64,000 nucleotides of DNA from RCC1774 sp050330855 (GCA_050330855.1 JBHJNL010000050.1:24084-88083); one strand, 5' to 3'. Shown: positions 41,070 to 50,037, numbered from the stretch's first letter. The notes: generated by a model not told the origin, from the letters alone. Translations and numbers: made by a program.

Positions 41070-42053
41070 ATGCCGAACGCAAAACGAGAAAACCGATCAA
41101 AAAGTGTACCTGCCGGGACAGATATGGTGCGAACCTATTTGCATGAGATTGGTCGGGTACCGCTGTTAACCCACGAAGAAGAGATTGTCTATGGCAAGCA
41201 GGTGCAAAAGCTCATGGAGCTGACCCAACTGCAGAGTGACTTGTCAGAGTCCTTTGATCGTGAGCCAAATCAGGCTGAGTGGGCTGACAAGGCCCAGATC
41301 AGCGAGGCTGACTTGGCTAAGGCTTTATCGCTAGGTCAGCATGCCAAGCAAAAAATGATTGAGGCCAACCTCCGGTTGGTGGTATCGGTAGCGAAGAAAT
41401 ACCAAAAGCGTAACCTTGAGCTGCTCGACTTGATTCAAGAAGGCACCCTGGGTCTAGAGCGCGGTGTTGAGAAGTTTGACCCCATGCGGGGCTATAAGTT
41501 CTCGACCTATGCTTACTGGTGGATTCGGCAGGCGATTACCCGTGCGATCGCACAACAGGCTCGCACCATCCGCTTACCGATTCACATCACCGAAAAGCTC
41601 AACAAAATCAAGAAAGCGCAGCGAGAGCTGGCGCAAACCCTGGGTCGCAGTGCGACACCGGCAGAGATTGCCAAAGAGCTAGAGCTAGAACCCGCCCAAA
41701 TTCGTGAATATCTCACCATTGCCCGGCAGCCCATCTCGCTGGATCTGCGTGTTGGCGATAACCAAGACACCGAGCTGCGGGATCTATTAGAGGACGATGG
41801 ACAGTCACCGGAACAGTTCACCGCAGTTGAATCACTCAAGGATGACATGTCTCAGTTGCTGGCGGAGTTAACCCCGCAGCAGCAAGAGGTGTTGACGCTC
41901 CGATTTGGCTTAGACAACGGCAAGGAATTGTCGTTGGCGAAGGTGGGTCAGCGTTTGAGCCTCAGTCGTGAGCGGGTGCGACAGCTAGAGCGACAGGCGC
42001 TCGATCAGCTCCGCCGCCGCAAGACGCGAGTGCGCGAATACCTTGCCAGTTAA
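41070..42053 (+). CDS. group 2 RNA polymerase sigma factor (RpoD/SigA family)
   Basis: A 327-residue sigma-70 factor. Region 1.2 is DMVRTYLHEIGRVPLLTHEEEI, region 2 is EANLRLVVSVAKKYQKRNLELLDLIQEGTLGLERGVEKFDPMRGYKFSTYAYWWIRQAITRAI, residues 92-154, region 3 follows, and region 4 ends in LSRERVRQLERQALDQLRRR. The long region 1.1 of the essential SigA is missing, which defines a group 2 sigma factor (SigB to SigE types), used in stress, light or carbon responses. I cannot tell which member this is. Confidence 0.9.
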   Translation: MPNAKRENRSKSVPAGTDMVRTYLHEIGRVPLLTHEEEIVYGKQVQKLMELTQLQSDLSESFDREPNQAEWADKAQISEADLAKALSLGQHAKQKMIEANLRLVVSVAKKYQKRNLELLDLIQEGTLGLERGVEKFDPMRGYKFSTYAYWWIRQAITRAIAQQARTIRLPIHITEKLNKIKKAQRELAQTLGRSATPAEIAKELELEPAQIREYLTIARQPISLDLRVGDNQDTELRDLLEDDGQSPEQFTAVESLKDDMSQLLAELTPQQQEVLTLRFGLDNGKELSLAKVGQRLSLSRERVRQLERQALDQLRRRKTRVREYLAS

Positions 42054-42087
42054 GCTTTGGTCTCTCTTACCAATAGAACGAAGATCC

Positions 42088-42120
42088 TCCCCTTTGGGCT
42101 TGCCCAGAGGGGACTTTTTT
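42088..42120 (+). terminator. intrinsic terminator of the sigma factor gene
   Basis: A strong 11-bp stem pairs CCCCTTTGGGC (42089-42099) with GCCCAGAGGGG (42102-42112), with one G-T wobble and a two-base TT loop, followed by AC and six T (42115-42120). This is 35 bases after the sigma factor stop. Confidence 0.85.
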
Positions 42121-42235
42121 GCTCGTTTCTGATTGCCTTACAAGAGTTTGAACTCGGTACCTCAAATGACTGGTTCAACATCCTCACGAGATTTTAGATA
42201 CATTACCTAATCAAGAGACGATTGCGGAGAAAATC

Positions 42236-42469
42236 ATGGGATACGAAGAACTCATAAAGGAGATTGCTGCCTTACCCTCTGAAGGACAACGTCAGATGGT
42301 AGATTTTGTCACCTTTATATAGCGCTATAGTCGCCTCCCTTGCCTGAGTGAGCAACCACAGTCTGATATATCAAGCGAGAGTTTTATCGGTATTTGGCAA
42401 GATCATGATGATCTGCTAGATAGTAGTGCATGGGTACGCAATATTCACAAATTAGAATGGACCTCATAA
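42236..42469 (+). pseudogene. antitoxin-like gene interrupted by an amber codon
   Basis: ATG 42236 opens MGYEELIKEIAALPSEGQRQ, resembling small antitoxins of the DUF2281/VapB kind. TAG at 42320-42322 interrupts the frame after 28 codons. The same frame then runs on to TAA 42467, encoding SFIGIWQDHDDLLDSSAWVR, a C-terminal toxin-binding pattern often seen in such antitoxins. One base change separates it from a 77-codon gene. No toxin gene follows; an FAD enzyme starts at 42543. Confidence 0.65.
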
Positions 42470-42542
42470 GTGGCTTTGATCATCAGCGTGACTATCGCTT
42501 TATAGCTGACTTAAAGCTGCGGCCTTACCCAGGATAAATAAT

Positions 42543-43754
42543 ATGCCGAAGGTTGTAATCGTAGGAGCAGGTCCAACCGGCACCACATTTGCCTTACTGC
42601 TGGTCAAGCGCGGCATCAGCGTCACGTTGATAGAAGCGACCAAGGATTTCCGGCGAGTGTTTCGGGGCGAAGGCTTGATGCCCAGTGGCCTAGATGCCCT
42701 TGAGCAAATGGGGTTATCCGATATTGTGCAACAGATTCCCCACCGCCCTCTGACGGGCTGGGAATTTATCATCGGTGACACGCTGCTCTTTCGAGTGGAG
42801 GAGCCAATGGGGGCCAGCCGCCCCTGTACCCTTGTCTCGCAGCCACCGCTCTTAGAGGCATTGATTGAACAAGCCCAGCAACATGAGGGGTTTGAGTTTA
42901 TCCAGGGGGTGCCCGTCAAAGATGTCTTACGGCAGCAAGATCGTATCGTCGGTGTCACGCTTAGCGATGGGCGAGACATTACAGCCGATCTGGTCATAGG
43001 AGCCGATGGCCGCAACTCTGTGATTCGCCATCGGACAGAATTACCCTTGGTTCAGCAACCCAGCTCGATTGATGTGTTGTGGTTCAAGCTGCTCGCTCAT
43101 CCTCGGTTCGTTGAAGACAATGTATTTTGCTCGATCCTCAACAAGGGTTCTGGGTTCAGCGTTTTTCATGGGGCAGAGGCGGGGAAACTCCATCTTGCTT
43201 GGATTCTGTCAGCCACCGATGTGGTAGAGGACGTGGTAGGGCGAGAAAATAAAGACTGGGCTGAGATCTTTGCCTCGCTGTCGCCGCCGTCGCTGGCAGA
43301 GCATTTCCGCACTCACGCCGATACGATTGAATCACCGATTCGGCTCTCAGTCGTGGTGGGTCGCTGCCCAAAATGGAGTCAACCGGGGGTCTTGCTTCTG
43401 GGCGATGCCGCTCACCCAATGTCTCCGGTGCGTGCCCAAGGCATTAATTTGGCGCTGCGAGATGTCATTGTGGCGGCGAACCACCTGGTGCCTTTACTGC
43501 AGGCCGGGGCAAGTGCAGCAGAAATTGATGCGGCCTCAGCTCAAATTCAAGCCGAACGGGAGCCTGAAATTATCGGTGCCCAGCATTTGCAAGAGCAGGA
43601 AGCTCGTCAAGGTGAATTGTTGAAGGGGAATAGGGGGTTGCGATCGCTCCTCAGCAAACTCGCACCTCTGATCGGGCCAGGGGCGCGATATTCTTGGGTC
43701 AGACGGCAGCAAAAAATGCGTCAAGGTGTCACTCAGGTCAAGCTCACCGTCTGA
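42543..43754 (+). CDS. FAD-dependent monooxygenase
   Basis: A 403-residue class A flavin monooxygenase. It has the FAD motif KVVIVGAGPTGTTFALLLVKRG at the N-terminus followed by VTLIEA, the DG motif at VIGADGRNSVIRH (about 145-157), and the GD motif LLLGDAAHPMSPVRAQGINLALRDV (about 282-306). The family includes UbiH and PHBH-type hydroxylases of aromatic or quinone substrates. The substrate is not evident. It is intact, though the genes on both sides are damaged. Confidence 0.88.
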   Translation: MPKVVIVGAGPTGTTFALLLVKRGISVTLIEATKDFRRVFRGEGLMPSGLDALEQMGLSDIVQQIPHRPLTGWEFIIGDTLLFRVEEPMGASRPCTLVSQPPLLEALIEQAQQHEGFEFIQGVPVKDVLRQQDRIVGVTLSDGRDITADLVIGADGRNSVIRHRTELPLVQQPSSIDVLWFKLLAHPRFVEDNVFCSILNKGSGFSVFHGAEAGKLHLAWILSATDVVEDVVGRENKDWAEIFASLSPPSLAEHFRTHADTIESPIRLSVVVGRCPKWSQPGVLLLGDAAHPMSPVRAQGINLALRDVIVAANHLVPLLQAGASAAEIDAASAQIQAEREPEIIGAQHLQEQEARQGELLKGNRGLRSLLSKLAPLIGPGARYSWVRRQQKMRQGVTQVKLTV

Positions 43755-43808
43755 GACAAAGGCTTCCCGAACAGACTCTGTTGATTGAATATATCTGGAG
43801 ATTTTGAA

Positions 43809-44232
43809 ATGCTTTTAAGTGAGACATCCCACGCTCAGAGGCAGAAATGGCTTTTAGCCTTGCTAATCATCAATATTGTCGCGTCTATTCTCCATTACAC
43901 AGACAACCTGATTCACTTTGATGCATACCCAGAGCCAGACTGGTTTTCCCCCTATCTGACCGATTCCATTTGGTGGTTGATGACGCCCTTTGGTCTTTCA
44001 GGGCTTTGGTTTTACCGACAACAAAAATTTCAGTGGGCTTACCTTGGCCTGTATGGCTACGCTCTCCTGAGCCAACTCACCTTAGGACACTACGTCGTTT
44101 CCCCGATCTGGGAACTAACTATCCCTAAAAATGAATAGCCTCATTTTGCTAGAGTCTTGGATTGCGATCCCCATCGCTCTCTTCGGGATTTGGTCCCAAT
44201 TCGTGTTGCGAGAAGGACAATCTATCACTTAA
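43809..44232 (+). pseudogene. small membrane protein disrupted in an A-run
   Basis: From ATG 43809 the frame encodes three spans (KWLLALLIINIVASILHYTD, SIWWLMTPFGLSGLWFY, WAYLGLYGYALLSQLTLGHY) and stops at 44138 soon after WELTIPKNE. Removing one A from the five-A run at 44127-44131 shifts into the frame MNSLILLESWIAIPIALFGIWSQFV and ends at TAA 44230, adding the fourth span expected for this kind of protein. A one-base insertion is the simplest explanation. The shorter product may still be made. Confidence 0.6.
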
Positions 44233-44239
44233 CTTGGCA

Positions 44240-44846
44240 TCAGGAAAAATTTGCCAATAACGACAGACAACCCAGGACGCAATGGCTCAGGGGCACACCA
44301 TAAATGTTGCGGTCCTTCGCATAGGCCCATCCCCAGAACAAACCAATGATGAAGGTAAATATCACTGAGCCAACGTCAAATAAGATATGCATATACCCAT
44401 AGAGTGCAGCCGTGATCACAATCGTCCACACGATGCTGATACCCGCCTTGCTTAGGAAGTGAAACAGAACGCCTCGATAGACAAACTCTTGAAGGGTTGC
44501 TGACACAAAGATATAGAAAATATAAAATGACCAATGGGCCGCTGGACTATCAGAGCGAAACCACCCCAAAAAGTAGAGGGTTAACATCACTGCTGCCACA
44601 AGAAGACTTACTGGCATGACTCTAAGCAAGGCAGGCTTTAGGTTTTGTCGGGTGAAACCCAACGCGGCAAAGCTGACGCAGTTTAGTCAAGCATAGACGA
44701 GCAAGACCGTACTCATCCCGATCAAAACGTGATATTTAAGGTCAGAGGGAATCACCTCCGCAAACATCAGCAGAATTGGCGCAACATAAACTGCCAGGAT
44801 GATCACCAGCAGTGACACCAGAGCGCCCGAAGGCGGTGTCTGCATT
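44240..44846 (-). pseudogene. CPBP intramembrane protease interrupted by a stop codon
   Basis: The 3' part (44240-44662) encodes CPBP motifs: QEFVYRGVLF with the Glu/Arg pair, YGYMHILFD and VPLSHCVLG with catalytic-site histidines. Upstream in the same frame, before TGA 44687-44689, are VSLLVIILAVYVAPILLMFA and MSTVLLVYA, the missing N-terminal spans. YA-stop-LNCVSFAALGF suggests TGG mutated to TGA. The family start at ATG 44846 would need one further base removed; GTG 44818 is in frame. Confidence 0.6.
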
Positions 44847-44848
44847 TC

Positions 44849-46339
44849 CTAAGAAGTGGGGGAAGGAATCGTGACATCCACAGGCGTAATCGTCTGGCCT
44901 AGGGTTTCTAGATCAGGCTTCAGCTTCTGGGCATTGCCGACAACGATGGTGACTAGATTCTCTGGCTGTAAGTGCTTCTGAGCCGCAGCCTGCACCTTCT
45001 CTGCCGTCATTGTCTTCACGGCGTTTTGATACTGAAACAGATAGTCCTCTGGATAGCCATAGTACTCATAGCGCATCAGGCGACCGAGGGTATCGGACGG
45101 GGCATCAAAGTTGAAGACGAAGGAATTTAAAATGGCATCCTTGGCTCGCTGAACTTCTACATCAGTCAGCGGCGCTTGGCGAACCTTCTCTAGCTCAGCT
45201 TTTACCGATTTAATAAAGGCTGCTGTGGTCTCTGAGCGGGTTTGCCCTCCCGAGACAAAGAGGCCAGGGAAATCATAGCGGGCGCTCCAAACCGCATAGA
45301 CGGAGTAGGCTAAACCCTGGCGCGATCTCACTTCATTAAACAACCGTCCTCCAAAGCTATTGAGGGCTTCATTCATTACCAGCAGGGCAAAAATATCAGG
45401 GTCATCTAAACGTCCCCCAATGTGCCCAATCTGAACAGTACTCTGGGTCAACTGGGGCTGATCGACTAAGAATACACCGCCGGTTTTGGCTTGAGAGGCC
45501 TGGGGTGCTGTCGGTGCCACTGCTCCTGGCTTCATGGGCCAGTCGCCCAGCTTCGCCTTGATCAGCTCCGTCATGGCCTGGGAGTCAAAGTCGCCCACAA
45601 TCCCCAAAATCATGCAGTTGGGATGGAAGTACTCTTTATAAAACTGTGCGACATCATCGCGACTGATGTTTGCTAGCGTTTTGTACTCTTGAATGCGGGA
45701 GTAGGGACTCTCTTCGCCATAGATTAACTTGCGAAACTCTCGCCCCCCAATATCGCCGGGGTCATCGTTGCGTCGCGCAATGCCGCCAGAACGCTGGGTC
45801 TTCGCCAGCTCAATTTTATCCTGGACAAAGGCGGGTTCTCGCAAGACTTCGGCAAAGAGGCCAAACACATCGGTGAGATCTTCGGTGAGGCTCGAAAAGC
45901 TAGCAGAACCAGAGTCGTTACCAATACCGGTCTCAACAGAGGCGGCACGCTGCTCTAAGAGCTGATTGAGGGTATCAGAGTCGTGCTTCAAGGTGCCGCC
46001 AGAGCGCATCACCTCACCGACAATATCGGCTAAGCCAGTCTGCTCAGCAGGCTCTAAGCGCTCGCCGGTTTTGACCATCAGCCGCCCACTGACTAGAGGT
46101 AATTCGTGATCTTCCATTAGATAGACCACCAAACCATTCTCTAGCTCTAGCCGCTGATAGTCAGGAATTTTAATCTCAGGGAGTTCAGGAAACGAAAGCT
46201 CGGTGTAGTGCTTCGGACTCACCTTTGCTTGGGCTGGCTCCGTCAAAACAGAAAGGCTCAGCAACAGCAACGGAATCGTGAGAAAGGCTACAACTCGCTT
46301 GATCAATTGGGGCCTCAATGGCTTACGGTAATGCATCAA
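44849..46339 (-). CDS. M16 family peptidase-like protein, probably inactive subunit
   Basis: A 496-residue M16 protein with a signal peptide (VVAFLTIPLLLLSLSVLTEPAQA). The zinc site HxxEH is replaced by GLADIVGEVMRSGG at about residue 103, so it is not itself a protease. The C-terminal M16 domain is conserved (YSVYAVWSARYDFPGLFVSGG). Such inactive subunits pair with an active M16 partner as in mitochondrial processing peptidase. The active partner is the gene directly upstream, 18 bases away, so a periplasmic heterodimer is likely. Confidence 0.87.
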   Translation of the reverse strand: MMHYRKPLRPQLIKRVVAFLTIPLLLLSLSVLTEPAQAKVSPKHYTELSFPELPEIKIPDYQRLELENGLVVYLMEDHELPLVSGRLMVKTGERLEPAEQTGLADIVGEVMRSGGTLKHDSDTLNQLLEQRAASVETGIGNDSGSASFSSLTEDLTDVFGLFAEVLREPAFVQDKIELAKTQRSGGIARRNDDPGDIGGREFRKLIYGEESPYSRIQEYKTLANISRDDVAQFYKEYFHPNCMILGIVGDFDSQAMTELIKAKLGDWPMKPGAVAPTAPQASQAKTGGVFLVDQPQLTQSTVQIGHIGGRLDDPDIFALLVMNEALNSFGGRLFNEVRSRQGLAYSVYAVWSARYDFPGLFVSGGQTRSETTAAFIKSVKAELEKVRQAPLTDVEVQRAKDAILNSFVFNFDAPSDTLGRLMRYEYYGYPEDYLFQYQNAVKTMTAEKVQAAAQKHLQPENLVTIVVGNAQKLKPDLETLGQTITPVDVTIPSPTS

Positions 46340-46357
46340 TACTCTGCCGCGTTCAAG

Positions 46358-48004
46358 TTAATTAGGGGTGTTGCTAGGGGCTGGGCCTGGGGTCTGTGAG
46401 GGTTTCTGGGCAATAGAGAGCAGACGGCCCACGGTCCGATTCTCAGGGCGGAATGTTTTTTGAGCAACCCGTTGAATATCTTCTGGGGTCACCGCTGCAA
46501 TTTTATCTAGCTCTGCAAGCAGGTTGCGCCAGCTCCCGGTTTTAACCTCATAAGCCGTCAGCAAGCTTGCCATGCCGCCGTTGGAACTCAGCGATCGCAA
46601 CAGCCCTGCTCTAGCTTGAGTTTTAACCCGATCGAGTTCTAGGGCGCTCACGGGTTCAGTGGTGAGGCGCATAATCTCACCATTAAAGGCCGTCCCTACC
46701 TCATCAACGGTATGACCGGGAGCCGTCAACGCGTAGAACAGCATCAGATTTGCATACTTATCGTTGGGGAAACTGCCGCCGCCTTGGGCGCTAAGGGCAA
46801 TTTTTTGGGTCTCGACTAAAGATTTATACAACCGGGAGGTGCGACCATCGCTCAAGATGCTGCCGATCATGTCGTAGACCGCATTATCAGGGTCATTAAT
46901 ATTAGGGCGATGGAACCCCTCTAGATACCACGGCTGTGAATCGAGATATTTTGTGACGGTACGTGGCTCTGTTTGGGGTGGCTCGACCACCGTCACCTTC
47001 GAGGGTTGGGCCTTTGACGTAAATCGACCAAAATAGGCATTGGCAAGCCGCTTCACCTGCTTCGGATTCACATCCCCGACAATGGCAATGGTTAAATTAC
47101 CAGGGCCGTAGTGGGTATCGAAGAAATCTTGAACATTTTGCCGAGTCAGGGTACGCAAATCCTTTTCGTAGCCAATCACAGGACGACGATAGGGATGGAT
47201 CGTAAAGGAAGTATCTAAAAATGCTTCCACCATCTGACCAATGGGGGAATTATCGGTGCGTAGCCGTCGCTCTTCGAGAATGACCTCTTTCTCTTTGTAG
47301 AACTCTCGAAAGACGGGTTCTAAAAACCGCTCAGATTCAGTGGACATCCACAGCTCTAGCTTATTGGAGGGCAAGCTATAAAAGTACTGGGTGGCATCAG
47401 AAGAGGTCGTAGCATTGAGGCCCACTCCGCCAAACTGGTTGATGAGTTGCCCCATCTCGTTTTGTTTGACATAGTCGTTGGCCTTCTCTGAGACCTGATC
47501 AAATTCAGCCTGAAGCTTCTCTGCCGAAACGGTATCGCCCTTGGCCTTGGCGGCTTGAATTTGATCAAAAAGCTGGTCTAGTTGTTCCAGCAACGGCTTT
47601 TCGGCAGCGTAGTCCGTGGTGCCAATGCGCTGCGTTCCTTTAAAGGCTAGATGCTCAAGATAGTGAGCGACGCCGGTCTGCCCATTCGGTTCATCAACGC
47701 CCCCGACATCTGCATAGGTATGAAAGGCAATGGTGGGGGACTGGTGCCGCTCTAAAACAATAAACTTGAGGCCGTTCTTGAGGGTGAACTCTGTAACCTG
47801 CTTTGAAACCCGATCCAGATAGGGCTGAATCGATTGCGTTTCTTCTACGGGTGCGTTAGGCAGAGGCTCTTTGGCCCAAGCCGGTTCTGCCATAATTGTA
47901 AAACTGGTGATTATGAACGCGATGAGCGCGATCGCGGCCTGTTTCCGCACCCTTGACCTCCTCAATAATTCTGAAACCACTGCAATCCTACTGTGTTTTT
48001 TCAA
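46358..48004 (-). CDS. M16 family zinc peptidase, active subunit
   Basis: A 548-residue insulinase-type peptidase with an N-terminal membrane signal (AAIALIAFIITSFTIMAEPAWA). The inverted zinc motif HYLEHLAFKGT lies at about residues 107-117, and the distal glutamate falls in the FDQVSEKANDYVKQNEM region. The substrate-binding domain includes ILEERRLRTDNSPIGQ and GDVNPKQVKRLA. Its start overlaps the 3' end of the DUF3747 gene by 17 bases and it is followed by the inactive M16 subunit. Confidence 0.9.
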   Translation of the reverse strand: MKKHSRIAVVSELLRRSRVRKQAAIALIAFIITSFTIMAEPAWAKEPLPNAPVEETQSIQPYLDRVSKQVTEFTLKNGLKFIVLERHQSPTIAFHTYADVGGVDEPNGQTGVAHYLEHLAFKGTQRIGTTDYAAEKPLLEQLDQLFDQIQAAKAKGDTVSAEKLQAEFDQVSEKANDYVKQNEMGQLINQFGGVGLNATTSSDATQYFYSLPSNKLELWMSTESERFLEPVFREFYKEKEVILEERRLRTDNSPIGQMVEAFLDTSFTIHPYRRPVIGYEKDLRTLTRQNVQDFFDTHYGPGNLTIAIVGDVNPKQVKRLANAYFGRFTSKAQPSKVTVVEPPQTEPRTVTKYLDSQPWYLEGFHRPNINDPDNAVYDMIGSILSDGRTSRLYKSLVETQKIALSAQGGGSFPNDKYANLMLFYALTAPGHTVDEVGTAFNGEIMRLTTEPVSALELDRVKTQARAGLLRSLSSNGGMASLLTAYEVKTGSWRNLLAELDKIAAVTPEDIQRVAQKTFRPENRTVGRLLSIAQKPSQTPGPAPSNTPN

Positions 48005-49292
48005 TAATCGGGTCGAAGCCCTTCCGTTCTAAAAAGCGGATCCTGTCGTCCGCTTCTCCTTGAGATTTAAATGAACCAACCTGCAGCACAGAACGTCCTT
48101 GATAGGAAGACCGAAAAGCATCAGGGACAAGCTTCATAAGCTTCGTTTGCTTCTTAGAGCTACTCGACGCCACCACCACACGATAACGCGGTCCCAGCAA
48201 GGCTGAAGGGGGCGGCGGCGGGAGCGTCGCGAGAACCCGACGATTCCCACTGGCATTGCCCAGGGGAGCACGGCTGCTCGGCACGGGCAACACTCTGGCA
48301 CGACTCACCGCCGTTGAAGAGAATACAGGGCGAGGGGCTTTTTTCTCGGTAACATAAAGCGCGTCTAGGCCGTCCTGAGCCATCCGGCGTTTCATTTCCA
48401 CCGCCGTTTTCTTGTCATCAAAGAGGCCCACCTGCATCACCGTGCGTCCCCCATAGGATGACCGAAAGGAATCAGAGACAAGGCGACGAACCTGATCTTG
48501 CTCTCGGCTATCGCGGGTTTTCACCATCACTCGATAGACCGTATCGCTGCTAGAGGTGCTAGTTCGATCTTCTTTTCTCGTTGACCAACGAGAGGTGCTG
48601 TCTTGATCGTCTTTTCTCGTTGCCCGACGAGAGTCGACAGGCGGCGGAATTGGTACCGATTGGCTCGAAGGCTTTGAAGAAGATTTTGAAATATTAAGGC
48701 GTTTAGATGATTGAGAGCTTGAACGGCTGCTGGCGATGGGCAAAGATTCAAAGGGTTTATCGGTGGTGAGATAAATATGCCCCAGGGTCTTGCCCTGATA
48801 GGTCCGCTTCGTTAAGCGCCACCCTGGATTAATCTGGATTTTCAAGAAACCAGGTTCTATGCCCTGGGTGCGGCCAATCTCGACAGAACCGCCACCTTGT
48901 CCTCCGCTAGGGACGCCCAGAAGGACCACTTCGTTATTGCGTTTTTGGACGCTGAGGCGATATTTCAAGGCCATATCCTGTCCTTGCTGGCGGATAGAAT
49001 AGCCGTTACTGTCGGTGCTACGACCGCAAATTCCAGAAAAGTCAAATTTCAGCAAGAGCGGATCGATCACGGTTGGCGACGAGCCACTTTCTTGCCAACA
49101 CTTTTTACTGCTAGAGAGCTGCTCAATCAGTAGCAAGCTATAGTAGTCGTCTTGGCGAGGCACGGCAACCACCACAAACTGGCTTTGGCTTACTTCTTTT
49201 TGCCCAAAGGTTGCTGCCATAGCAACGGGAGCTACTGTTAACGGCGCTGCCGCTAGCGTCAATAGCAACCCACCGTGAGCTAAGTCATTCAT
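47988..49292 (-). CDS. DUF3747 exported protein with two SPOR-like repeats
   Basis: A 434-residue protein starting at ATG 49292 behind AGGAGA. It has a signal peptide (LLLTLAAAPLTVAPVAMA) and a DUF3747 domain (about 25-200: FGQKEVSQSQFVVVAVPR, YSLLLIEQLSSSKKCW, DFSGICGRSTDSNGYSIR). A Ser/Arg-rich linker leads to two related SPOR-like units (YRVMVKTRDSREQDQVRRLV near 265 and YRVVVASSSSKKQTKLMKLV near 370), each with a VLQVG or VMQVG strand. SPOR domains bind denuded peptidoglycan. It overlaps the M16 gene, suggesting one operon. Confidence 0.82.
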   Translation of the reverse strand: MNDLAHGGLLLTLAAAPLTVAPVAMAATFGQKEVSQSQFVVVAVPRQDDYYSLLLIEQLSSSKKCWQESGSSPTVIDPLLLKFDFSGICGRSTDSNGYSIRQQGQDMALKYRLSVQKRNNEVVLLGVPSGGQGGGSVEIGRTQGIEPGFLKIQINPGWRLTKRTYQGKTLGHIYLTTDKPFESLPIASSRSSSQSSKRLNISKSSSKPSSQSVPIPPPVDSRRATRKDDQDSTSRWSTRKEDRTSTSSSDTVYRVMVKTRDSREQDQVRRLVSDSFRSSYGGRTVMQVGLFDDKKTAVEMKRRMAQDGLDALYVTEKKAPRPVFSSTAVSRARVLPVPSSRAPLGNASGNRRVLATLPPPPPSALLGPRYRVVVASSSSKKQTKLMKLVPDAFRSSYQGRSVLQVGSFKSQGEADDRIRFLERKGFDPIIEKTQ

Positions 49293-49430
49293 TGGAACTT
49301 CTCCTACCACCTAAGCATGATCCGCATGCCCAACGGCGCTACTATATCGCCCCTGTGCTCACGTCTGTCAACTCAGCAACCACCTCAGCATCGGCATTGT
49401 AGACTCAGTACCCTGTGGTTAGTGACCTAC

Positions 49431-49464
49431 ACCCATCAGCACACAATACCCATCAGCACACAAT
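49431..49464. repeat. 17-base perfect tandem duplication
   Basis: ACCCATCAGCACACAAT occurs at 49431-49447 and again immediately at 49448-49464 with no mismatch. It lies upstream of the DUF3747-M16 operon. It could be a slippage product or a duplicated protein-binding site. Confidence 0.85.
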
Positions 49465-49564
49465 AAAGTAGCGACTATCAGTATTGTCGTAGACGAAGGC
49501 AGATCGGTTCCAGCTTAGTCCACCACAGCAGTGTCAAAAAAGGGTGAGAATCGATATAAAGAGA

Positions 49565-49610
49565 GGCTCTGAGGCTGATCTTGTAGAATCTACAGATCAG
49601 CCTCAGAGCC
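49565..49610. repeat. long near-perfect inverted repeat
   Basis: GGCTCTGAGGCTGATC (49565-49580) pairs perfectly with GATCAGCCTCAGAGCC (49595-49610). Inside, TGTAGA (49582-49587) pairs with TCTACA (49589-49594), so nearly 22 base pairs can form. No T-run follows on either side, and both flanking genes point away, so it is not an ordinary terminator. Confidence 0.9.
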
Positions 49611-49780
49611 ATAGACGCAGTTAGGAGGTATCTTGCCCTTAACCGTATCGAGACTTTGCCAAACTTAGTCGTCTCTTAACGAAGTCTTTATCGTTGCTGG
49701 GCTACGATTCAATCCATCAGCAAAGCAAATTGGCTCTGCTACAGATGGTCAATTGCTAGAATCTGACCCAACGGTTAAGT

Positions 49781-50002
49781 ATGGGGTACTCAGTGGAGCT
49801 TTTTATTTTTATTGCTGCAGGCGTGGTGGCATGGCTGCTATTCACCTGGCTGTTGAAGGTGGTTAAAACAACCCTCAAAACAGCATTTATGGTGGCGGTC
49901 ATTGTGATGATACTTGCGATCGCAGGGATTGGCCCAGAGCAACTCTGGCAGGCCGTGTTAGAGCTACCCCAACAGGTGGGGCAACTCTTGAATCAGTCTT
50001 GA
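49781..50002 (+). CDS. small two-span membrane protein
   Basis: A 73-residue hydrophobic protein with two spans (LFIFIAAGVVAWLLFTWLL and KTAFMVAVIVMILAIAGI) and an amphipathic tail (EQLWQAVLELPQQVGQLL). The frame has normal composition and ATG 49781 is preceded by a weak AAGTATGGGG region. Similar small proteins occur in cyanobacteria, but I know no function. It is convergent with eno, 35 bases away. Confidence 0.6.
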   Translation: MGYSVELFIFIAAGVVAWLLFTWLLKVVKTTLKTAFMVAVIVMILAIAGIGPEQLWQAVLELPQQVGQLLNQS

Positions 50003-50037
50003 AACACCGTCAAGCAGCGTCAATCAGCAGAAGTCGG

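Larger units (their letters stand above)
49293..49780. other. divergent intergenic region with duplication and inverted repeat
   Basis: This 488-base region separates the divergent DUF3747 and small membrane protein genes. It holds a perfect 17-base tandem duplication (49431-49464) and a 16-bp inverted repeat (49565-49610), listed separately. No open frame looks like a gene. Confidence 0.5.
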
